Origin: Pseudoalteromonas shioyasakiensis
GTDB lineage: Bacteria > Pseudomonadota > Gammaproteobacteria > Enterobacterales > Alteromonadaceae
NCBI RefSeq assembly: GCF_024518675.1
Contig: NZ_JANIGL010000003.1
Coordinates: 248,001 to 312,000, forward strand
Length of the DNA: 64,000 nt
Direction of reading: 5' to 3'
The translations under genes were made by a program, and so were the position numbers. The notes below the pieces were generated by a model. The model saw nothing but the letters and a program-made list of their open reading frames with translations. It was not told the origin of the DNA and made no database searches. The first letter of the stretch is position 1. Each line of letters starts with the position of its first letter. Below are positions 1 to 9,530 of the stretch, one piece after another.

Positions 1-792
1 TTTGGTATAGAACTTCCATGCAACTCCAAAACCAAACGAGATATTACTATCCTGTTTCACTAAGGGACTACGTTGCTGTTTGCTTTGGGCTAAATGATGA
101 TATTTAATAAAACCACCTAGCCAATATTTTTTACTATCAAAATTAAGCCCCAGCGAAATATCAGCGCCAGAATAGCCCGACTGACTATTAAACTCAGAGC
201 GTGTATTATGCATATCTAATGCAGGTATACCATAATAATAATTAAAGTAACGGTCATCGGCAAAATTAGCATTTGCTCGTATACTGGTTGTAATTTCATA
301 CGTTGGCGTAATAAGCACAGGGCTCTCATAATACACACTCGGGCCATAACGCCAACCGACGTTAGTCACTGAGCTAAAATCAGTTGCCATAGCTTTACGA
401 GTGAATAAGCCAATATAAAATTGTTCTGCCGCTTGGGGATCACCTTTAAAGTAATAATTTAGCGAAGGCCCAAGTTCAAACACCCAATCTAAATCATCCA
501 TGCCTTCTCGAGCTTGGTTATCTGCGCTGTCAACGGCTAAACTAACTCCAGCAGATATATCTAGGTGTACATTATCAAAATGCCATAAGTAACCAGTAAA
601 GCTATTGCGGTCCACATCTAACTCATCACTTTGATAACGAACATAAGGCACAGGCATTATGTATTGTTCACTTTGATCTGAACCTAAATAGTGGGGAATA
701 TCAGCAACAAACACACCCCCACCCACTTCGAGTTTAGATGCGGCAAAACTCAACGAGCTAAAAAAACACAACAATAACGCCAACCGAGACAC
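1..792 (-). CDS. MipA/OmpV family outer-membrane protein (3' end cut by window)
   Basis: About 264 residues are visible. They begin with a signal peptide (hydrophobic LALLLCFFSSLSFA followed by the cleavage-like AASK) and continue with alternating aromatic, beta-strand-rich sequence such as VGWRYGPSVYYESP. This looks like the MipA/OmpV family, beta-barrel proteins that scaffold murein synthesis or act as porin-like proteins. The visible end, GVAWKFYTK, is a typical last strand, so very little is missing. The GTG start at 792 is chosen because AAAGG lies 8 nt upstream; a GTG at 801 overlaps the end of apeR. The near-overlap suggests co-expression with the pigment operon, perhaps for envelope accommodation of the pigment (inference). 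Confidence 0.75.
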   Translation of the reverse strand, partial: MSRLALLLCFFSSLSFAASKLEVGGGVFVADIPHYLGSDQSEQYIMPVPYVRYQSDELDVDRNSFTGYLWHFDNVHLDISAGVSLAVDSADNQAREGMDDLDWVFELGPSLNYYFKGDPQAAEQFYIGLFTRKAMATDFSSVTNVGWRYGPSVYYESPVLITPTYEITTSIRANANFADDRYFNYYYGIPALDMHNTRSEFNSQSGYSGADISLGLNFDSKKYWLGGFIKYHHLAQSKQQRSPLVKQDSNISFGFGVAWKFYTK

Positions 793-793
793 A

Positions 794-2023
794 CTACTCA
801 CCTTTAAAGCGCTTAAAAATCAATGATGTATTAATGCCACCGAATGCAAAGTTGTTGCTCATTATATAATCGGTATGTATTTCTCGGCCTTGCTCAGTAA
901 TATAATCCAAAGGCGCACATTCGCTATCGACCTCGGTTAAATTAATTGTTGGTGCGAACCAATTATCTGCCATCATATTAATACTTGCCCACGCTTCTAT
1001 CGCACCACAGGCGCCTAGGGTATGGCCAAGATAACTCTTTAACGAACTAATAGGTTTAGCACCTAAGGCATTAAAGGTGGCCTGACTTTCAGCAATGTCA
1101 CCTCGGTCCGTTGATGTGCCATGCGCGTTAACATAACCAATTTGCTCAGCAGATAAATTCGCATCTTGTAATGCCATCTCAATAGCAATTTGCATTGTCG
1201 CTGATGTTGGTTGCGTAACGTGTTGACCATCAGAGTTACAACCAAAGCCGACTATTTCGGCTAATATGGTTGCACCACGGGCTTTAGCATGCTCATATTC
1301 TTCTAAAATTAACGTAGATGCCCCCTCACCTATCACCAGCCCATCACGCTTTTTATCAAACGGCCTAGGCGTCAATTCAGGGCTATCGTTTTGTGTACTA
1401 GTTGCATATAAGGTATCAAACACTGCAGCTTCTGTAACACACAGCTCTTCTGCACCGCCTGCAACCATGAGTTTTTGTCGGCCAAACTTTATCGCTTCAA
1501 ATGCGTAACCAATACCTTGAGAGCCGGATGTACAGGCCGAGCTTGTTGTAATTACTCGCCCTTTAATACCAAAGAACACGCCAACATTTACTGGGGCTGT
1601 GTGCGCCATCATTTGAATATAACTGGTGGCTGTTACACCATTCATTGAGCCGGTGTCCATCATACGGCCAAATGATACCAAAGGTGCCGTAGAGCCAATC
1701 GATGAGCCATATGAAACCCCAGTCGAGCCATCGGTTAATGCTGGGTGGTCAAGTAGCTGGGCTTGCTCAAGAGCACGCTCAGTGGCTAAGGTCGACATTA
1801 ACGACACGCGGCCCATGGAGCGAACTTTTTTACGTGAATAGTGGGCAGGTCGGCTAAAGTTTTCTATTGGGGCTGCAAGATTGGTATTTAAACCATCAAT
1901 ATAGTCCCATTCCTGCATTCGTTTGACCGCATTTTTACCCGCCACCAATGCGCTTTTAAAATCACACCAGTTATCACCTAACGCGGTGATAGATGACATA
2001 CCAGTAACAACAACTCGTTTCAT
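794..2023 (-). CDS. apeR: Beta-ketoacyl-ACP synthase (FabF-like), aryl polyene cluster ApeR
   Basis: This 409-aa KASII-type ketosynthase has a full catalytic triad: Cys164 in SSACTSG, His301 in NAHGTSTDRGD and His334 in YLGHTLGACG. It would catalyse decarboxylative condensation of malonyl-ACP with an acyl chain in aryl polyene biosynthesis. The start codon overlaps the stop of apeQ (TAATG), which indicates translational coupling. Its place as the last ape core gene after the ketoreductase matches ApeR of described clusters, where it is the second ketosynthase beside the ApeO-ApeC pair. That it works on early or side reactions rather than main elongation is inferred from family literature. Confidence 0.9.
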   Translation of the reverse strand: MKRVVVTGMSSITALGDNWCDFKSALVAGKNAVKRMQEWDYIDGLNTNLAAPIENFSRPAHYSRKKVRSMGRVSLMSTLATERALEQAQLLDHPALTDGSTGVSYGSSIGSTAPLVSFGRMMDTGSMNGVTATSYIQMMAHTAPVNVGVFFGIKGRVITTSSACTSGSQGIGYAFEAIKFGRQKLMVAGGAEELCVTEAAVFDTLYATSTQNDSPELTPRPFDKKRDGLVIGEGASTLILEEYEHAKARGATILAEIVGFGCNSDGQHVTQPTSATMQIAIEMALQDANLSAEQIGYVNAHGTSTDRGDIAESQATFNALGAKPISSLKSYLGHTLGACGAIEAWASINMMADNWFAPTINLTEVDSECAPLDYITEQGREIHTDYIMSNNFAFGGINTSLIFKRFKGE

Positions 2024-2748
2024 TACGCCATACCACCATTAACTTGAAGTACTTGACGGGTAATATAGCTGGCCCCATCAGACATTAAAAACGAAACCGC
2101 CGCAGCCACTTCTTCTGGGTTACCCATGCGGTTTGCTGGGATCATTTTTGTCATTTCAGCAATTGGGAGATCGTCAGTCATTCCGGTATCAATCAAACCA
2201 GGTGCGACACAGTTAACGGTAATTTTTCGCTTTGCAAGTTCAACCGCAAGTGCTTTAGATGCGCCAATGACACCCGCTTTAGAGGCACTGTAATTGACCT
2301 GTCCTCGATTGCCTGCTACACCCGACACAGACGACATGGCAACAATACGCCCACCCTTACGCGTTCTGACCATCGGCATAACAAGTGGATGCAACACATT
2401 ATAAAAACCATCTAGATTAGTGTGTACTACACTATCCCACTCTTCATCTGTCATCGCTGGGAATGCAGTGTCTGCGGTGATCCCTGCATTACAAACAACG
2501 CCATAAAAAGCACCATGGGTTTCAACGTACTGATCTAAAATTGCTTTTGTTGATGCTCTGTCTGCTACATCAAATTGCAAAATATCAACATCTACACCTA
2601 ACGCAGCGATTTCAGCTTTAACTTGCTCTGCTGCCGCAAGACCGGAGCGGCAATGCAGGCTAATATCAAACCCATCTTTAGCTAATTGTAGAGCAACTGC
2701 TTTACCAATTCCTTTACTTGAACCGGTTACTAATACTCGTCTTGACAT
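2023..2748 (-). CDS. apeQ: 3-oxoacyl-ACP reductase (FabG-like), ApeQ
   Basis: This 241-aa short-chain dehydrogenase has the Rossmann motif GSSKGIGK near residue 8, NAG at about 88, catalytic Ser in MSSVSG, and YSASK. It reduces the beta-keto group of each elongated polyene intermediate on the ACP with NADPH. It overlaps apeP and apeR by one base at each end. Length and motifs are normal for FabG. Its place between a hotdog dehydratase and a ketosynthase identifies it as the cluster ketoreductase rather than the housekeeping fabG. Confidence 0.92.
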   Translation of the reverse strand: MSRRVLVTGSSKGIGKAVALQLAKDGFDISLHCRSGLAAAEQVKAEIAALGVDVDILQFDVADRASTKAILDQYVETHGAFYGVVCNAGITADTAFPAMTDEEWDSVVHTNLDGFYNVLHPLVMPMVRTRKGGRIVAMSSVSGVAGNRGQVNYSASKAGVIGASKALAVELAKRKITVNCVAPGLIDTGMTDDLPIAEMTKMIPANRMGNPEEVAAAVSFLMSDGASYITRQVLQVNGGMA

Positions 2749-3203
2749 TACATTTGCTCCGCTAAAAATTGTTCTGGGTTTTCAGGTTGAAATACATTAA
2801 TTTTTGCTTCTACTAACAGGGTATCCGCTTGCTTAATGCTACAGTCAAAAGCACTTAAACCGTTTGCTTCGCTGTATAATTTTTCTACTTTTATCGTTAA
2901 TGTGCTATTTAAAGCAAAACGATTACAGTGCATCTTATACTTACGACTACTCACTAAAAAGCCAATTTCGACTTTTGCACCATTATCAACTTGGTTAGCG
3001 TTGGCGTAAGCTGCGATGGCTTGCGCCATATACTCAATGCCTACATGGCTTGCGACACTTTGGCTATCTGCATTATAAAAGTTGCTCTGTGGCGTAATAG
3101 TGACTGAGCAAATTCCTGTATTTTCATCGTAACTATCTAAGCTATCGATCAAAATCATGGGTGCAGTATGAGGTAAAATAGTTTCAATTGGGTGCACAGA
3201 CAT
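2748..3203 (-). CDS. apeP: Hotdog-fold 3-hydroxyacyl-ACP dehydratase, ApeP
   Basis: This 151-aa single-hotdog protein has LPHTAPMILIDSL near the N-terminus and SHVGIEYMAQAIAAYANA, resembling the FabA/FabZ-like central helix. It would dehydrate 3-hydroxyacyl-ACP to give the conjugated double bonds. ApeP is known to act with the second dehydratase ApeI, which is encoded here at 12857-13213. The gene sits 3 bp after apeO and overlaps apeQ by one base, so it is clearly within the operon. Confidence 0.85.
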   Translation of the reverse strand: MSVHPIETILPHTAPMILIDSLDSYDENTGICSVTITPQSNFYNADSQSVASHVGIEYMAQAIAAYANANQVDNGAKVEIGFLVSSRKYKMHCNRFALNSTLTIKVEKLYSEANGLSAFDCSIKQADTLLVEAKINVFQPENPEQFLAEQM

Positions 3204-3206
3204 CTC

Positions 3207-4376
3207 TTATAATCCGATTAATACACTGACGTTATTGCCGCCAAAAGCAAACGAGTTTGACAGGCATGTTTTAATTTTTGCTTCGCTCTTCGCCCCTACT
3301 GGCACGAGATTAATTGTCGGCAATGCTGGATCCGCTTCGCCATCCCAAATATGCGGGGCAAATTCAGTCTCACCAAGTAGCAACCAACATAAACCGATTT
3401 CAGTAGCGCCTGCTGCACCTAAGGTATGCCCTATCATGCCTTTAGAAGAACTACAGGGTGTGTCAGTACCAAACACTTCAGCCACGGCAATGGCTTCCAT
3501 CTCATCATTTTTGGGGGTTGCAGTACCATGCAAATTAACATAATCAACGTCACTTGGTTGATAGCCTGCTCGAGACAAAGCAGCTCGCATAGCTGCCACT
3601 GCACCTTCGCCTTGTGGGTGCGGGGCAGACATATGATGCGCATCGCTAGACTCTCCCACGCCAAGTAATTTAATTGTACCTTGTTTTTCAACTATGCATA
3701 ATGCCGCAGCTTCACCTAAATTGATACCATCACGGTTTTTACTTGAGGGATTGCTTATACCAGCAGAGGTTGAAGCCAATGCGGTAAAGCCATTGACAGT
3801 CATACCGCATAGACTATCTACGCCACCAACAATTGCAACATCAGCAAGATCCGCTGCAATGAGTTCTTGCGCTGTAGCAAATGCTTTGGCACTCGAAGAG
3901 CAAGCTGTTGATAAGGTCATAGCCGGCCCTTTCACTCCTAAATACACACTAATAAACTGAGATAAATTTTCCATCTCTTGCTGCTGATAATGATAATTTC
4001 CCCCAAACTCGCCTTGCTTTAAGTGTTGCACCATAGCTTGTTCGCCTTGCGCAATCCCTGAGGTACTTGTACCTACAATTACCGCAATGCGATGTTGGCC
4101 ATATTGCTGTTTTAATTCGCTAACAGGGGTAATAAGTTGATCGAGTGCTAAAGCGGCTAATTGGTTATTGCGGGTATGAAACTCACGAGGATATTGCGCT
4201 AATGAAGGTAACGCTGCTTGCACCGCACCAACATAAATTGGTCCTTCATTAAGTAGTTCATTATTAACAACAATGCCGTCTTGATTACCTGCTAACAAGT
4301 TACGTTTAATTGTTTTATTGTCACACCCTAATGGGTTAACCATGGCATAGTGGCTAATAAATAGCGGTTGTTGCAT
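3207..4376 (-). CDS. apeO: Beta-ketoacyl-ACP synthase, main elongating KS, ApeO
   Basis: This 389-aa FabF-type ketosynthase has catalytic Cys159 in LSTACSSS, a His in LHGTATPKND and a second His in MIGHTLGAAG. In studied aryl polyene systems ApeO pairs with the chain length factor ApeC to elongate the aryl starter. The partner here is the product of 16425-17156. The gene lies between the lipoprotein gene and the dehydratase apeP, the position expected for apeO. Only 1 bp separates its start from the stop of the lipoprotein gene. Confidence 0.9.
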   Translation of the reverse strand: MQQPLFISHYAMVNPLGCDNKTIKRNLLAGNQDGIVVNNELLNEGPIYVGAVQAALPSLAQYPREFHTRNNQLAALALDQLITPVSELKQQYGQHRIAVIVGTSTSGIAQGEQAMVQHLKQGEFGGNYHYQQQEMENLSQFISVYLGVKGPAMTLSTACSSSAKAFATAQELIAADLADVAIVGGVDSLCGMTVNGFTALASTSAGISNPSSKNRDGINLGEAAALCIVEKQGTIKLLGVGESSDAHHMSAPHPQGEGAVAAMRAALSRAGYQPSDVDYVNLHGTATPKNDEMEAIAVAEVFGTDTPCSSSKGMIGHTLGAAGATEIGLCWLLLGETEFAPHIWDGEADPALPTINLVPVGAKSEAKIKTCLSNSFAFGGNNVSVLIGL

Positions 4377-4377
4377 A

Positions 4378-4932
4378 TTAATATTCTTCTAATCGTTCTA
4401 TTTTTAAGCGGTAATTTTGCTCATACTCTGTCAGTAGAGTGCTAGCGCCATTATACGTGATTTCTCGGACTAATGTGTCATTGCGATAAAACTGCCGAGT
4501 TCGCATTACTGTGTTATCGAGCTCAATCACCTGATTATTATCAAGCATGTTTTGCTCAAGCATCGCCAACGGCCAAAATGCACTTTGCATATCGTAAATA
4601 ATTTTTTTGCCATCAAGCTCTACCGCTAACGTATTCGAGGTGGTTAGTTCATGAGTTTGAGTATCAAATTGCAGCTGTGTTAATGGCACCCCTTCAAAAG
4701 TAAGGGCAACAACTTTAATTGATGATGTTGTAAACTCAGTTGATACCAACATTGATTCATCAACAATGCCTGAAAATTGAAATCTTTCGAGCCAGCCTTG
4801 TTCATTCAGCTGTGTGGGTACAGGCATGAAATTAAACATTGGCGTTGCCACAGGATTGGCGGCCATTTGTTGGCACCCAACTATAAATAGCACACATAAT
4901 GGCAACAGCGTTCGTCTAAATAATCGCAACAT
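4378..4932 (-). CDS. DUF3261-type lipoprotein of aryl polyene cluster (ApeN-like)
   Basis: The product is about 184 residues with an Arg-rich n-region (MLRLFRR), a hydrophobic stretch and the lipobox FIVGC, so it is exported and lipidated. The body is beta-rich without catalytic motifs. DUF3261 lipoproteins are regular members of aryl polyene clusters next to the LolA-like and MMPL genes, and probably help place the pigment in the outer membrane (inference). The start is uncertain: ATG 4932 is preferred, but GTG 4941 in frame is possible. Neither has a clear Shine-Dalgarno sequence. Confidence 0.75.
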   Translation of the reverse strand: MLRLFRRTLLPLCVLFIVGCQQMAANPVATPMFNFMPVPTQLNEQGWLERFQFSGIVDESMLVSTEFTTSSIKVVALTFEGVPLTQLQFDTQTHELTTSNTLAVELDGKKIIYDMQSAFWPLAMLEQNMLDNNQVIELDNTVMRTRQFYRNDTLVREITYNGASTLLTEYEQNYRLKIERLEEY

Positions 4933-4943
4933 CAACAACACAG

Positions 4944-6209
4944 TTAAGCAACACTATCATTGTTATCAGGCTCGCAGATTTGTTCTAAAATCTTTAATCC
5001 ACGTTTAGTATTTTTAACAAATGGGTTGCTTTTATCCCAGGCGTACCCTGCTAAAATTGAACAGACCATGGCTTTTACATCTGGTTGACCATCAGCAAAA
5101 AAGATCACCGACTGTAAACTCGTGTCATACCAAGAGTTAACAAAGTATTTAAAGACTTCAATTCCTTCTCGCAGCGGCTCTTCGTACTGAGTTTGCCAAT
5201 CAATTGTTTCACCTTGAAGCTGTTTCACCACCAATTCAGTCGCTTGAACTGCAGATTTTAACGCAATTGTAACGCCAGATGAAAATACCGGGTCTAAAAA
5301 TTCACCAGCATTACCCAGTAAGGCGAACTTATTACCGTGTAGTGCTTTTACATTCGCTGAATAGCCACCTATTGTGCGTACAGGCGCAATAATTTGGGCA
5401 TCAGCAAGCAATGTGCTTAGGTTGTCATCTGCATGAATAAAGTCTAAAAGTGTTTGTTCAAGTGTTTGATCTGCCCTTTCAATTTGTGCTGTTTCACCTA
5501 CAACACCCACACTAATTGTGCTATCGCTAAAAGGGATCGCCCAGTACCAAATATCTGGGATTGTAGGGTGTACGGTGATCAGTATCTTATTACGGTCAAA
5601 CTGGCTGTTATCAATATTATCTTTGAAATGGGTAAATACCGCCTTACGAGGAGTCAATTCACTTGGCTCTTCTAAATCAAGTAAACGCGGCAGTACGCGA
5701 CCAAACCCACTGCCATCTAAGGTGAACTTTGCAGAAATGGTATTTTCTTGTTTCGTTTTTAAATCAATAATATTTAAATAAGTAGCATTTTCATCACTTT
5801 TAAAACCCGTCACTTGCTGGCCAAAGAGGATTTTAGCCCCTTGTTTAACCGCTTCTTGTGCTAATAAGTTATCAAACTCAGCTCGCTTTACTTGGTATGT
5901 TGTGCCGGGTCCATCACTGAATTTTTCTTCAAAATTAAAGTTAGTATGGTGGCCGCTACGATAAAATGCGGCGCCATTTTTGAATTGAAAGCCAAGTGCG
6001 TCCGCATTGTCTAACAAGGCATCAAGCATGTTCGCTTTACCTAAGAATTCCATTGATTGCGGCAATAAACTTTCACCAATTGAAAAACGTGGAAATTCAT
6101 CCCGCTCAACAAGGCACACGCTTAAACCATGCTGCATTAACAAACACGCAGCCACTGTGCCTGAAGGGCCAGCACCTATGATAGTTACATCATAATCAGT
6201 TGATGTCAT
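4944..6209 (-). CDS. FAD-dependent oxidoreductase with flavin-halogenase-type motifs
   Basis: This 421-aa protein of the tryptophan halogenase/geranylgeranyl reductase superfamily has the FAD-binding GAGPSG (residues 12-17), GESLLP (45-50), a lysine in FKNGAAF (Lys77), DGSGFG near 165 and WYWAIP (221-226). GESLLP, a Lys before GA.F, and WxWxIP are the signatures of flavin-dependent halogenases of the PltA/CmlS type. Related proteins occur in xanthomonadin and flexirubin loci. It may chlorinate or brominate the aryl head, or act only as an oxidoreductase; sequence alone does not decide. It lies between the lipoprotein and exporter genes and starts where the exporter ends (one-base overlap at 6209). 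Confidence 0.8.
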   Translation of the reverse strand: MTSTDYDVTIIGAGPSGTVAACLLMQHGLSVCLVERDEFPRFSIGESLLPQSMEFLGKANMLDALLDNADALGFQFKNGAAFYRSGHHTNFNFEEKFSDGPGTTYQVKRAEFDNLLAQEAVKQGAKILFGQQVTGFKSDENATYLNIIDLKTKQENTISAKFTLDGSGFGRVLPRLLDLEEPSELTPRKAVFTHFKDNIDNSQFDRNKILITVHPTIPDIWYWAIPFSDSTISVGVVGETAQIERADQTLEQTLLDFIHADDNLSTLLADAQIIAPVRTIGGYSANVKALHGNKFALLGNAGEFLDPVFSSGVTIALKSAVQATELVVKQLQGETIDWQTQYEEPLREGIEVFKYFVNSWYDTSLQSVIFFADGQPDVKAMVCSILAGYAWDKSNPFVKNTKRGLKILEQICEPDNNDSVA

Positions 6210-8536
6210 TAAATGTTCCTTTTCGATACTAAAGCAAGGCGCGGCGCAAGCAAAAACACCACAACCACACCAATAAATACAGTAAAGCCAAACTGGCTTA
6301 CCGCGGGCGTTGAGCTAACAATTAAGATTGCAAACACAAACAATGAACTCAACGCTGACATACAGGTTGTCAGCGTAATTTTTTTACACAAACCATGCTC
6401 TGCATAAAAAACACAATAATCTAAACCTAGGGCTAAGATAAGTATTCCGGCCACGTAATTGAATACCGTTAAGCTGCCATAAAACCATGTACTTAAAATA
6501 AGTGCAACTAGAACTGCAATGAGCGGGCGAGTCACTGCAACAAAGGCATTCAACAACCCATAACGCAGCCAAAATATTGCCATAGCCGCAGCCAAAGCTA
6601 AGGCATAAATAAAAATTAATTGCTGTCTAAACTGCCCTATTTGCTCGCTAATATCGGCCACTTTATCAATAAGAAACACACCGGCATAAGTGTTAGCTAA
6701 GGTTTTAACCGCACTTTCGTTTTGTAGACTTTTTAACTTAATCACACTGTAAAAACGATTCTCAATTTGCAACCATTGGTTAGTAAACAAAGGCGCTACT
6801 TTAGTGTTTTGCCATGTAGCAAAATCAAGTTGTTGGTAGTCATCTAACGGCCTAGCTACCGCGTTAAAGCCAAGCATTGAGTTTAACTGTGTAAAATCCC
6901 CGCGATTGACTGCACCACTTAGCAATTGTTGATTACTCTTTTGCATAGATATTGACGGCAGCCATTGGCTGATACTGGAATACGCTGCAATCTCTTTGTC
7001 TGCTTGTAATTGCTCAAACTGTGGTAAGAGTTGCTCCATCTGCCTAAGCACCTGCTGCTCGCTGTCACCGGCTATCAACAGATATGAACTGTCCCATTGC
7101 GCTGCTAATAAATCGCTGATTGTTTGTTGCTGAGTAATTAAATCATCGGGAACTTTGTAGAAATGTCGTGGATCATCATCATTATCTAAAAACGTTAAGC
7201 CAAATAATGCGACTATGATGAATAGCATTTGCCAACCCATCGCCAACTTATTATTTAGCCAAACTTGCTGTACGTTATGCAATCCAGTAATAAAGTTCGG
7301 CACCTGCATAGCACTTTTAGCTTTTAATAGCATTAAACTTGGGTAGAGTAACAATACACACAATAAAGCCCCCAGCAGCCCAGCCATGGTGAAGACCGCA
7401 ATTTGTTTAAATAATATTAATGGCGTAAACACCAGTATTAAATATCCGGCAGTCGTTGTCAGAAAACCTAATAACAATGAACTACGAATATTGTGCAATG
7501 GGTTTGCTATTTTAGCTTGAGAAAAACGCAATTCGCTTAGGGCATGAAAACTATAATCGGCTGCTATACCAATTAACGTCACTGCAAACACTAACGTTAA
7601 AACATTGACCTCAGAAAACAATAATCGCAGTGCAGTGTAACCATAAATCATACTGACCAAAACGACGAATAACGTGCAGAACACACTCAATACACTTCGG
7701 TAGATAACCATGATCAATAACAAGGTTGCGAGTATAGAAATTGCCCCAAATAGGGCCATTTCACTTTGGGCACTGGAGCTTGCACTCGCAGTAAAAAAAG
7801 CAGCCCCAGTGGCCAAGTAATCCACACCAGTATCTTGTGTTAATGCTTGCTGTCTAAGAGAAGCGACGTTTGCTGCAATCTTTTTCGCAACATTTAAATC
7901 TAAACCCGTGCCATTACTCATAAAGTTTACGAGTACATAATAGCGAACCTGCTCTAAAGCCTCGCTTTTAGTCGCAATTAAAAAGCCATCATGGTTTTTA
8001 AGTTGTGCTGAAGGTAAGCGTTGTTGATTAAAAAAGTCGGCTAGGGCTAATGTTTTGTCGCTTTTCAAAGTAGCTGAAACCCAAGGCGACGCCACGTCAT
8101 TAAGGAGGTTAAATTGGTAATTGAATAAGCGTTGACTATCGTTTGCTTGCAACAAGTATCGATATTGCTCACTGATAAAAGCATGCGGATAATTAAGGTA
8201 ATCACGTACTATTGAGTCAAGTTGGGGTAAAGCATCAAACTTTACTTTAACAGCAATACCCGTAATTTCATTTAATGACTTAGCCGCTCTCTGGGCATAT
8301 TTAATTGCCGAGGCTTTATCTTGATGGCCCACTAATAAAAGATGCTGGCGTAATTGCTGTTGTTCTAATTGGTCACTAACGAGTTGTATTTCTGGATCTT
8401 GTTCTACGCTAAATATTTGATTGAGATCAGCAACAATCGTAAATGACTTAAATAGCCATAAATAACTCAATCCCGCTAATAAAACGGCAAACTGTATGCA
8501 CCATACAACGAGCTTAGTGCGTGAGCTTAACGGCAT
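6209..8536 (-). CDS. MMPL/RND family exporter (ApeM-like)
   Basis: About 775 residues have the RND layout: one N-terminal TM, a periplasmic loop, a bundle of five to six TM helices (FGAISILATLLLIMVIY to LLYPSLMLL), a second TM and loop, and a C-terminal bundle. Family knowledge and context indicate export of the hydrophobic aryl polyene (or its lipid conjugate) from the inner membrane. ATG 8536 is chosen because AAGG precedes it by about 8 nt; a GTG lies 9 nt further upstream. The start lies inside the LolA-like gene, so translation is coupled. Confidence 0.85.
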   Translation of the reverse strand: MPLSSRTKLVVWCIQFAVLLAGLSYLWLFKSFTIVADLNQIFSVEQDPEIQLVSDQLEQQQLRQHLLLVGHQDKASAIKYAQRAAKSLNEITGIAVKVKFDALPQLDSIVRDYLNYPHAFISEQYRYLLQANDSQRLFNYQFNLLNDVASPWVSATLKSDKTLALADFFNQQRLPSAQLKNHDGFLIATKSEALEQVRYYVLVNFMSNGTGLDLNVAKKIAANVASLRQQALTQDTGVDYLATGAAFFTASASSSAQSEMALFGAISILATLLLIMVIYRSVLSVFCTLFVVLVSMIYGYTALRLLFSEVNVLTLVFAVTLIGIAADYSFHALSELRFSQAKIANPLHNIRSSLLLGFLTTTAGYLILVFTPLILFKQIAVFTMAGLLGALLCVLLLYPSLMLLKAKSAMQVPNFITGLHNVQQVWLNNKLAMGWQMLFIIVALFGLTFLDNDDDPRHFYKVPDDLITQQQTISDLLAAQWDSSYLLIAGDSEQQVLRQMEQLLPQFEQLQADKEIAAYSSISQWLPSISMQKSNQQLLSGAVNRGDFTQLNSMLGFNAVARPLDDYQQLDFATWQNTKVAPLFTNQWLQIENRFYSVIKLKSLQNESAVKTLANTYAGVFLIDKVADISEQIGQFRQQLIFIYALALAAAMAIFWLRYGLLNAFVAVTRPLIAVLVALILSTWFYGSLTVFNYVAGILILALGLDYCVFYAEHGLCKKITLTTCMSALSSLFVFAILIVSSTPAVSQFGFTVFIGVVVVFLLAPRLALVSKRNI

Positions 8537-9098
8537 CCATGTCACCTTGAGTAAGCTCCTTCGTGATTATTTTCATCGTGATGTTGGTATTATTATTTTG
8601 TTGATCGGTTATCACTATCTCACGTTGGCTATCACCATTTCGGCACAGTTTAACTTGCTTAAACATCTGTGCAACTTCAGTCAAAGTCGGCACTAATTGG
8701 TAACAGCGGGTTTGCTCTAGTGCGGTTATTTGCCAATCGGAGCTCTGAATCTGGCCACTTAATAACTTGGCTAATAACTGATTTATTTGTTTATCTTGAG
8801 TCAATACTTGGTAATCTTGCTCAGCATCATTACGACGATAAATGCCATCAGCTAAAACCAGGAGCTCACTTTTCACCGGCGAAAGCGTATGCCAATAAAC
8901 TTGTTGCTGAAAAATAACAAATTCACCTTGTGATTTAATAGCTCGCTTTAAAAAGGTGAACTGCTTTGCTTGGCTAAACTCCCCTTTTCCTTGTTTAATT
9001 TCAAACTCACTAAAATCCGTTTGCGCAAAACAGTTAGTCGCCACACAAACTAGCAACATGGCTACAAGCCATAATGTATGGTTAAATTTATTCAACAT
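8514..9098 (-). CDS. LolA-like periplasmic carrier (ApeL-like)
   Basis: The product is about 194 residues, with a signal peptide (MLNKFNHTLWLVAMLLVCVATNCFA minus flanks) and a beta-rich body typical of outer-membrane lipoprotein carrier LolA-like proteins, including FTFLKRAIKSQGEFVI. In aryl polyene clusters such a protein probably shields the hydrophobic product in the periplasm (inference). The ATG at 9098 lies within the last codons of the thioesterase gene. A longer reading frame upstream adds 13 residues before the signal peptide and is less likely. Confidence 0.8.
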   Translation of the reverse strand: MLNKFNHTLWLVAMLLVCVATNCFAQTDFSEFEIKQGKGEFSQAKQFTFLKRAIKSQGEFVIFQQQVYWHTLSPVKSELLVLADGIYRRNDAEQDYQVLTQDKQINQLLAKLLSGQIQSSDWQITALEQTRCYQLVPTLTEVAQMFKQVKLCRNGDSQREIVITDQQNNNTNITMKIITKELTQGDMDAVKLTH

Positions 9099-9516
9099 AT
9101 GCACGTACTTTATCGGTAAATACAGCAGGAGACTCAAACTGCAATTCTTGATTTTGTAAATCTAAGGCAACTTGAATGGTATAGGCTTTAGTCAACACCT
9201 TCTGGCTGTCTAAGCATTCAATTTTATAGTCAATTTTGATCCGTGTTTCGAACTCAACCAAACTCGCATGAATGCGTATTTGCGAACCAAACACAGCCGA
9301 TGCGACATACTTTAATCGCATATCAACAATCGGCCACATATAACCTGAGCGTTCCATCGTATTGTAATTATAGCCAATTTTGTCAAGCAATGCGCATCGT
9401 GCATCTTCTATGTATTTTACATAGTTACCGTGCCACACAATACGCATTGGATCGACATCATAAAATGGCACCACCATATCAACATAAGCGGTTACAATAG
9501 CGTTGGATTTTTTCAT
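9088..9516 (-). CDS. 4-hydroxybenzoyl-CoA-type thioesterase (ApeK-like)
   Basis: This 142-aa hotdog thioesterase has the YbgC/4HBT signature PFYDVDPMRIVWHGNYVKYIEDAR near the N-terminus, where the Asp is the usual catalytic residue. It could release the finished polyenoyl chain or clear stalled acyl-ACP/CoA. The ATG at 9516 has AAGGG 5 nt upstream. An in-frame TTG at 9549 would extend it into the ammonia-lyase gene and is not preferred. It sits between the ammonia-lyase and LolA-like genes. Confidence 0.85.
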   Translation of the reverse strand: MKKSNAIVTAYVDMVVPFYDVDPMRIVWHGNYVKYIEDARCALLDKIGYNYNTMERSGYMWPIVDMRLKYVASAVFGSQIRIHASLVEFETRIKIDYKIECLDSQKVLTKAYTIQVALDLQNQELQFESPAVFTDKVRAYVE

Positions 9517-9530
9517 TTTAGCCCTTAGCG

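Noticed and set aside
3426-3691. Overlapping frames inside the ApeO ketosynthase gene on both strands
   Set aside because: The ketosynthase frame carries all catalytic motifs and these have none.
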